From Pantoea sp. Eser (GTDB lineage: Bacteria > Pseudomonadota > Gammaproteobacteria > Enterobacterales > Enterobacteriaceae), in contig SZZY01000004.1 of assembly GCA_009830035.1 (NCBI GenBank), positions 124,001-188,000 of the forward strand: DNA of 64,000 nt, given 5' to 3'. The notes below the pieces were generated by a model. It saw only the letters and a program-made list of their open reading frames with translations, had not been told where the DNA came from and did no database searches. The position numbers and the translations under genes are program-made. This document shows positions 59,270 through 64,000 of this stretch, one piece after another (the first letter of the stretch is position 1; each line of letters starts with the position of its first letter).

Positions 59270-62086
59270 ATGAGTGACTATAAATCTACCCTGAATTTGC
59301 CGGAAACGGGATTCCCGATGCGTGGCGATCTGGCCAAACGCGAACCGGGAATGTTGCAACGCTGGAATGCTGACAACATGTACGGCATTATCCGCGAAGC
59401 CAAAAAAGGGAAAAAAACCTTTATGCTGCATGATGGCCCTCCGTATGCGAACGGCAGCATTCATATTGGTCACTCTGTAAACAAGATTCTGAAAGACATT
59501 ATCGTCAAGTCGAAAGGCATGGCGGGCTATGACTCGCCGTACGTGCCGGGCTGGGACTGCCACGGTCTGCCTATCGAACACAAAGTTGAGCAGATGATCG
59601 GCAAGCCAGGCGAGAAGGTCAGCGCCGCCGAGTTCCGCGCAGCGTGCCGTAAATATGCCGCCGAGCAGGTTGAAGGCCAGAAAGCGGACTTTATCCGTCT
59701 GGGCGTGCTGGGCGACTGGGATCGTCCTTACCTGACGATGGACTTTGCTACTGAAGCCAACATCATTCGCGCGCTGGGTAAAATCATCGACAACGGCCAC
59801 CTGCACAAAGGTGCCAAGCCGGTACACTGGTGCCTCGATTGCCGCTCTACGCTGGCAGAAGCGGAAGTGGAGTACTACGACAAGACTTCCCCTTCGATTG
59901 ACGTGATGTTCAACGCCATTGATGCCGACGCGGTGCGTCAGGCCTTTGGCGCTGCGCAGGTTGAGGGTCCGATTTCACTGGTGATCTGGACCACTACGCC
60001 GTGGACGCTGCCGGCTAACCGCGCCATCTCGTTAAACGCCGAATTTGAGTATCAGTTGCTGCAGATCGACGGACGCTCGCTGATTCTGGCGAAAGATCTG
60101 GTCGAGAGCGTGATGAAGCGCGCGGGCGTCAGCGAATGGCGCGTTCTGGGCGAATGCAAAGGCGCGGCGCTGGAGCTGCAGAAATTCCAGCATCCGTTCC
60201 TGGCCATTCAGTCGCTGGTAGTGCTGGGCGATCATGTGACGCTGGAAGCCGGTACCGGTGCCGTACACACCGCACCAGGCCACGGCCCGGATGACTATGT
60301 CATCGGCCAGAAATATGGCATCGAAACCGCCAATCCGGTCGGCCCGGATGGCAGCTATCTGCCAGGCACCTATCCGACGCTGGATGGGGTCAACGTATTC
60401 AAAGCTAACGACATGATCGTTGAGCTGCTGAAAGAGAAAGGCGCGCTGCTGCACGTTGAGAAACTGCTGCACAGCTATCCGCACTGCTGGCGTCACAAAA
60501 CGCCAATCATCTTCCGTGCCACGCCGCAATGGTTCATCAGCATGGGTCAGAAAGGCCTGCGTGCGCAGTCGCTGCAGGAGATCAAAGGCGTACAGTGGAT
60601 CCCGGACTGGGGCCAGGCGCGTATTGAATCGATGGTGGCTAACCGTCCGGACTGGTGCATCTCGCGTCAGCGTACCTGGGGCGTGCCGATGGCGCTGTTC
60701 GTCCATAAAGAGACCGAGCAGCTGCATCCGGACACCCTGTCACTGATGGAAAAAGTGGCGCAGCGGGTTGAGCAGGATAGCATTCAGGCGTGGTGGGATC
60801 TCGATCCGCGCGACCTGATGGGCGATGACGCCGATCACTACGTTAAGGTGCCTGATACCCTGGACGTCTGGTTTGACTCCGGTTCAACCAGCTATTCGGT
60901 GGTCGATGCGCGTCCTGAATTTGGCGGTCACACTCCGGATATGTATCTGGAAGGCTCGGATCAGCATCGCGGCTGGTTTATGTCGTCACTGATGATCTCG
61001 ACGGCGATGAAAGGCAAAGCGCCTTATCGTCAGGTACTGACGCACGGTTTCACCGTGGATGGTCAGGGCCGCAAGATGTCGAAATCGATCGGCAACACCG
61101 TGTCGCCGCAGGATGTAATGAACAAACTGGGCGCTGACATTCTGCGTCTGTGGGTTGCCTCAACCGACTACTCCGGCGAAATGGCGGTTTCGGATGAGAT
61201 CCTGAAGCGCTCTGCCGATGCCTATCGTCGTATCCGCAACACCGCACGTTTCCTACTGGCGAACCTCAGCGGTTTCAATCCGGCCACCGATCTGGTGCAG
61301 CCGGAAGAGATGGTGGTGGTGGATCGCTGGGCAGTCGGTCGCGCACAGGCGGCGCAGGCCGATATCACCGCCTCCTACGAAAACTACGACTTCCATGAAG
61401 TGATTCAGCGCCTGATGCAGTTTTGTTCGGTGGAGATGGGCAGCTTCTATCTCGACATCATCAAAGACCGTCAGTACACCGCCAAAGGCGACAGCCTGGC
61501 GCGTCGCAGCTGTCAGACCGCGCTGTGGCACATCGTTGAAGCGCTGGTGCGCTGGATGGCACCGATCATGTCCTTTACTGCGGATGAGATCTGGGGCTAC
61601 CTGCCTGGCGAACGCGCGCAGTACGTCTTCACCGAAGAGTGGTATCAGGGCCTGTTTGGCCTGGCGGAAAATGAAGCGCTGAACGACGCCTGCTGGGCTG
61701 AGCTGCTGAAAGTGCGCGGCGAAGTGAACAAGGTTATTGAGCAGGCGCGTGCCGACAAACGAATCGGTGGCGCACTGGAAGCGACGGTGACGCTGTATGC
61801 CGAGCCGGAGCTGGCAGCCAAACTGCAGGCGCTGGGCAATGAGCTACGCTTTGTGCTGCTGACCTCAGGCGCGCAGGTGGCGGATTACGCCCTGGCGAAC
61901 GATGAAGCGCAGCAGAGCGAATTGCTGAAAGGTCTGAAAATCGCCCTGCATAAAGCGGAAGGCGAGAAATGTCAGCGCTGCTGGCATTACACTACCGACG
62001 TCGGTCAGAACCCGGAGCATGCTGAGGTCTGCGGTCGTTGTTACACCAACGTAGCCGGTGACGGTGAAGAGCGTAAATTTGCCTGA
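59270..62086 (+). CDS. ileS: Isoleucyl-tRNA synthetase
   Basis: IleS charges tRNA-Ile. The 938-residue protein has the HIGH motif in [16 protein letters not shown] near residue 57, an editing domain (CP1) with [15 protein letters not shown] near 240, the KMSKS loop [10 protein letters not shown] near 602, and a C-terminal zinc site with paired cysteines (CQRCWHY and CGRCYTN near 903-925). Same length as E. coli. Its stop overlaps the start of lspA by one base (TGATG). Intact. Confidence 0.98.
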   Translation: MSDYKSTLNLPETGFPMRGDLAKREPGMLQRWNADNMYGIIREAKKGKKTFMLHDGPPYANGSIHIGHSVNKILKDIIVKSKGMAGYDSPYVPGWDCHGLPIEHKVEQMIGKPGEKVSAAEFRAACRKYAAEQVEGQKADFIRLGVLGDWDRPYLTMDFATEANIIRALGKIIDNGHLHKGAKPVHWCLDCRSTLAEAEVEYYDKTSPSIDVMFNAIDADAVRQAFGAAQVEGPISLVIWTTTPWTLPANRAISLNAEFEYQLLQIDGRSLILAKDLVESVMKRAGVSEWRVLGECKGAALELQKFQHPFLAIQSLVVLGDHVTLEAGTGAVHTAPGHGPDDYVIGQKYGIETANPVGPDGSYLPGTYPTLDGVNVFKANDMIVELLKEKGALLHVEKLLHSYPHCWRHKTPIIFRATPQWFISMGQKGLRAQSLQEIKGVQWIPDWGQARIESMVANRPDWCISRQRTWGVPMALFVHKETEQLHPDTLSLMEKVAQRVEQDSIQAWWDLDPRDLMGDDADHYVKVPDTLDVWFDSGSTSYSVVDARPEFGGHTPDMYLEGSDQHRGWFMSSLMISTAMKGKAPYRQVLTHGFTVDGQGRKMSKSIGNTVSPQDVMNKLGADILRLWVASTDYSGEMAVSDEILKRSADAYRRIRNTARFLLANLSGFNPATDLVQPEEMVVVDRWAVGRAQAAQADITASYENYDFHEVIQRLMQFCSVEMGSFYLDIIKDRQYTAKGDSLARRSCQTALWHIVEALVRWMAPIMSFTADEIWGYLPGERAQYVFTEEWYQGLFGLAENEALNDACWAELLKVRGEVNKVIEQARADKRIGGALEATVTLYAEPELAAKLQALGNELRFVLLTSGAQVADYALANDEAQQSELLKGLKIALHKAEGEKCQRCWHYTTDVGQNPEHAEVCGRCYTNVAGDGEERKFA

Positions 62087-62592
62087 TGCGTAAACCTATT
62101 TTCTCAACCGGATTGCGCTGGCTGTGGCTGGTGCTGGTAGTGATTGTTGTCGACTTCGCCAGTAAGCAGTGGGTGATGAACAACATGATGCTGCACGAAA
62201 CGCAGCCGTTGATACCGTTCCTGAACCTGTTCTACGCCCACAACTACGGTGCGGCGTTCAGTTTCCTGGCGGACAAAGGCGGCTGGCAGCGCTGGTTCTT
62301 TGCCGGCATCGCGCTGGCGATCGTGGTTTCGCTGCTGTTGATGATGTATCGCAACCGAGCCAGTCATAAGATCGCCAACATCGCTTATGCGTTGATCATC
62401 GGCGGGGCGATAGGCAACCTGTTCGATCGCTCTTATCACGGCTTTGTGGTCGACTTTATCGATTTCTACGTCGGTAACTGGCACTTCGCTACATTTAATA
62501 TCGCTGACTGCGGCATCTGTATTGGTGCGGCGTTGGTGGTGCTGGAAGGCTTTCTCAGCCCTGCCAGTAAACAGGCAAAACAGAAAGGGTAA
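62086..62592 (+). CDS. lspA: LspA, lipoprotein signal peptidase
   Basis: LspA removes signal peptides from diacylglyceryl-modified prolipoproteins in the inner membrane. The 168-residue protein has four membrane helices and the catalytic aspartates in [10 protein letters not shown] and [12 protein letters not shown]. coli has 164. Start overlaps ileS. Intact, so lipoprotein maturation is kept. Confidence 0.96.
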   Translation: MRKPIFSTGLRWLWLVLVVIVVDFASKQWVMNNMMLHETQPLIPFLNLFYAHNYGAAFSFLADKGGWQRWFFAGIALAIVVSLLLMMYRNRASHKIANIAYALIIGGAIGNLFDRSYHGFVVDFIDFYVGNWHFATFNIADCGICIGAALVVLEGFLSPASKQAKQKG

Positions 62593-62595
62593 GTG

Positions 62596-63066
62596 ATGAG
62601 TGAGTCTTTACAGCGCGACAGCGCGGTGTTGGTGCATTTTACGCTGAAGCTGGAAGATGGCTCGACGGCGGAATCGACCCGTGCAAACGGTAAGCCTGCG
62701 CTGTTTCGTCTGGGCGATGGCAGCTTGTCGGCCGCGCTGGAGCAGGCGTTGCTCGGGCTGACAGCCGGTGAAACTAAACAGTTCACCTTGGCGCCGGAAG
62801 AGGCGTTTGGTAGCGTCAGTCCTGATCTGATCCAGTACTTCTCCCGTCGTGATTTTATCGATGCGGGCGAACCGGAAGTGGGTGCCATTATGCTGTCTAC
62901 CGGCATGGGCGGCAGCGAAATGCTAGGCGTGATCCGTGAAGTCTCGGGCGATTCCATCACCGTCGATTTCAACCATCCGCTGGCGGGTCATCGCGTGCAG
63001 TTTGATATTGAGGTGCTGGACATTAATCCGGCGCTGGAGGTGAACGATGCAAATCCTGTTGGCTAA
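62596..63066 (+). CDS. fkpB: FkpB (SlpA), FKBP-type peptidyl-prolyl isomerase
   Basis: FkpB is a SlyD-like prolyl isomerase with chaperone activity. The 156-residue protein from ATG at 62596 has [18 protein letters not shown] near the start, an inserted-in-flap domain ([21 protein letters not shown]) and [18 protein letters not shown]. coli has 149 residues. The last 20 bases overlap ispH, as in E. coli. Intact. Confidence 0.94.
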   Translation: MSESLQRDSAVLVHFTLKLEDGSTAESTRANGKPALFRLGDGSLSAALEQALLGLTAGETKQFTLAPEEAFGSVSPDLIQYFSRRDFIDAGEPEVGAIMLSTGMGGSEMLGVIREVSGDSITVDFNHPLAGHRVQFDIEVLDINPALEVNDANPVG

Positions 63067-64000
63067 TCCGCGCGGCTTCTGCGCTGGCGTTGATCGGGCA
63101 ATTAGTATTGTCGAGCGCGCACTGGAGATGTACGGTGCGCCGATCTATGTGCGTCATGAAGTGGTGCACAACCGCTACGTGGTCAACAGTCTGCGTGAGT
63201 GCGGTGCGATCTTTATTGAAGATATCAGCGAAGTGCCGGATGACGCGATTCTGATTTTTTCTGCACACGGCGTTTCTCAGGCGGTGCGCGCAGAAGCCAA
63301 AGCGCGCAATCTCACCATGCTGTTTGATGCTACCTGTCCGCTGGTGACCAAAGCGCATATGGAAGTGGCCCGCGCCAGCCGTAAGGGTGTGGAAGCGATT
63401 CTGATTGGTCACGCCGGTCATCCGGAAGTGGAAGGCACCATGGGGCAGTACAACAACCCCAACGGTGGAATGTACCTGGTCGAGTCGCCGGAAGATGTGT
63501 TTAAGCTGACGGTTAAAGACGAGAGCAATCTTAGCTTCATGACCCAGACTACGCTGTCGGTGGACGATACCTCTGACATCATTGAAGCGCTGCGTCAGCG
63601 CTTTCCGGCGATTATCGGGCCGCGCAAAGATGATATCTGCTACGCCACCACGAACCGCCAGGAAGCAGTACGCACTCTGGCGCGTGACGCAGAGGTGGTG
63701 CTGGTGGTCGGCTCGAAGAACTCGTCCAATTCTAACCGTCTGGCGGAACTGGCACAGCGTGTCGGTAAGCTGGCGAAGCTGATCGACTCGGCGGATGATA
63801 TTCAGGAAGAGTGGGTCAGGGGAGTTGAGTGCATCGGCGTCACCGCGGGCGCCTCTGCGCCGGATATTCTGGTGCAGCAGGTGATCCAGCGTTTGCGTGA
63901 GCTGGGCGGCGAAGCGGCGATTGAGCTGATTGGCCGGGAAGAGAATATCGTCTTCGAAGTGCCAAAAGAGCTGCGGGTCGATGTGCGTGAAGTGCAGTAA
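63047..64000 (+). CDS. ispH: IspH, HMBPP reductase (isoprenoid synthesis)
   Basis: IspH makes IPP and DMAPP in the last step of the MEP pathway with a [4Fe-4S] cluster. The 317-residue protein has the three cluster cysteines: Cys12 ([10 protein letters not shown]), Cys96 ([11 protein letters not shown]) and about Cys197 ([11 protein letters not shown]). The proton-relay Glu region ATTNRQEAV and [16 protein letters not shown] near 262 are also present. Its stop codon TAA is exactly at the window end, so the gene is complete. Intact. Confidence 0.97.
   Translation: MQILLANPRGFCAGVDRAISIVERALEMYGAPIYVRHEVVHNRYVVNSLRECGAIFIEDISEVPDDAILIFSAHGVSQAVRAEAKARNLTMLFDATCPLVTKAHMEVARASRKGVEAILIGHAGHPEVEGTMGQYNNPNGGMYLVESPEDVFKLTVKDESNLSFMTQTTLSVDDTSDIIEALRQRFPAIIGPRKDDICYATTNRQEAVRTLARDAEVVLVVGSKNSSNSNRLAELAQRVGKLAKLIDSADDIQEEWVRGVECIGVTAGASAPDILVQQVIQRLRELGGEAAIELIGREENIVFEVPKELRVDVREVQ

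Overview
The window looks like a chromosomal segment of an enterobacterium, most likely in the Erwinia/Pantoea group (Erwiniaceae). The backbone is collinear with the E. coli region that spans the numbering origin: fhuF-yjjZ-leu tRNA-rsmC-holD-rimI-yjjG, ytjB-serB-radA-nadR, ettA, slt-trpR-yjjX-gpmB-rob-creA-arcA-yjtD, thrLABC, yaaA-talB-mog, satP, dnaKJ, nhaAR, rpsT and ribF-ileS-lspA-fkpB-ispH. Protein lengths and motifs match the E. coli orthologues closely. creBCD, and the prfC-to-lplA stretch that E. coli has between yjjG and ytjB, are missing here. The family assignment is an inference from gene content. I could not search databases.

The dominant feature is recent gene decay. About 22 genes are broken by nonsense codons, one- or two-base indels, internal deletions or short tandem duplications, yet they remain almost full length and easy to recognise. 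Genes of translation, amino-acid synthesis, chaperones and cell envelope are intact, so the lesions track dispensability. That argues against random sequencing error and fits a lineage that recently became host-restricted. An insect symbiont such as the olive-fly Erwinia is one candidate I cannot test.

Layout. 1-5.6 kb: accessory cluster of two transporters, a LacI regulator and a nucleoside hydrolase, all broken, then a broken YbaK-type editing protein. 5.7-8.2 kb: broken ferric-siderophore reductase fhuF, a diguanylate cyclase and yjjZ, with two Fur boxes. 8.3-15.7 kb: tRNA-Leu and housekeeping genes. 15.7-18.0 kb: an oxidoreductase, its truncated LysR neighbour and a Fic toxin/YhfG antitoxin pair. 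18.1-19.7 kb: ettA. 19.9-25.1 kb: a broken hydroxyacid dehydrogenase and a deoxyribose operon (repressor and DeoX-type epimerase intact, kinase and permease dead). 25.2-34.8 kb: urea cluster with intact allophanate hydrolase and urea carboxylase but a wrecked regulator and UrtABCDE importer. 35-50 kb: backbone with broken yjjX and yaaA. 50-52 kb: two broken transporters. 52-64 kb: dnaKJ, broken nhaAR, rpsT and ribF to ispH.

The most striking pattern is the form of the mutations. Four separate genes carry a tandem duplication with a 7-bp unit that shifts the frame, including nine copies of ATTACCT in the deoxyribokinase. Others carry in-frame tandem repeats of 6, 9 and 21 bp. This points to replication slippage as a main route of gene inactivation here.
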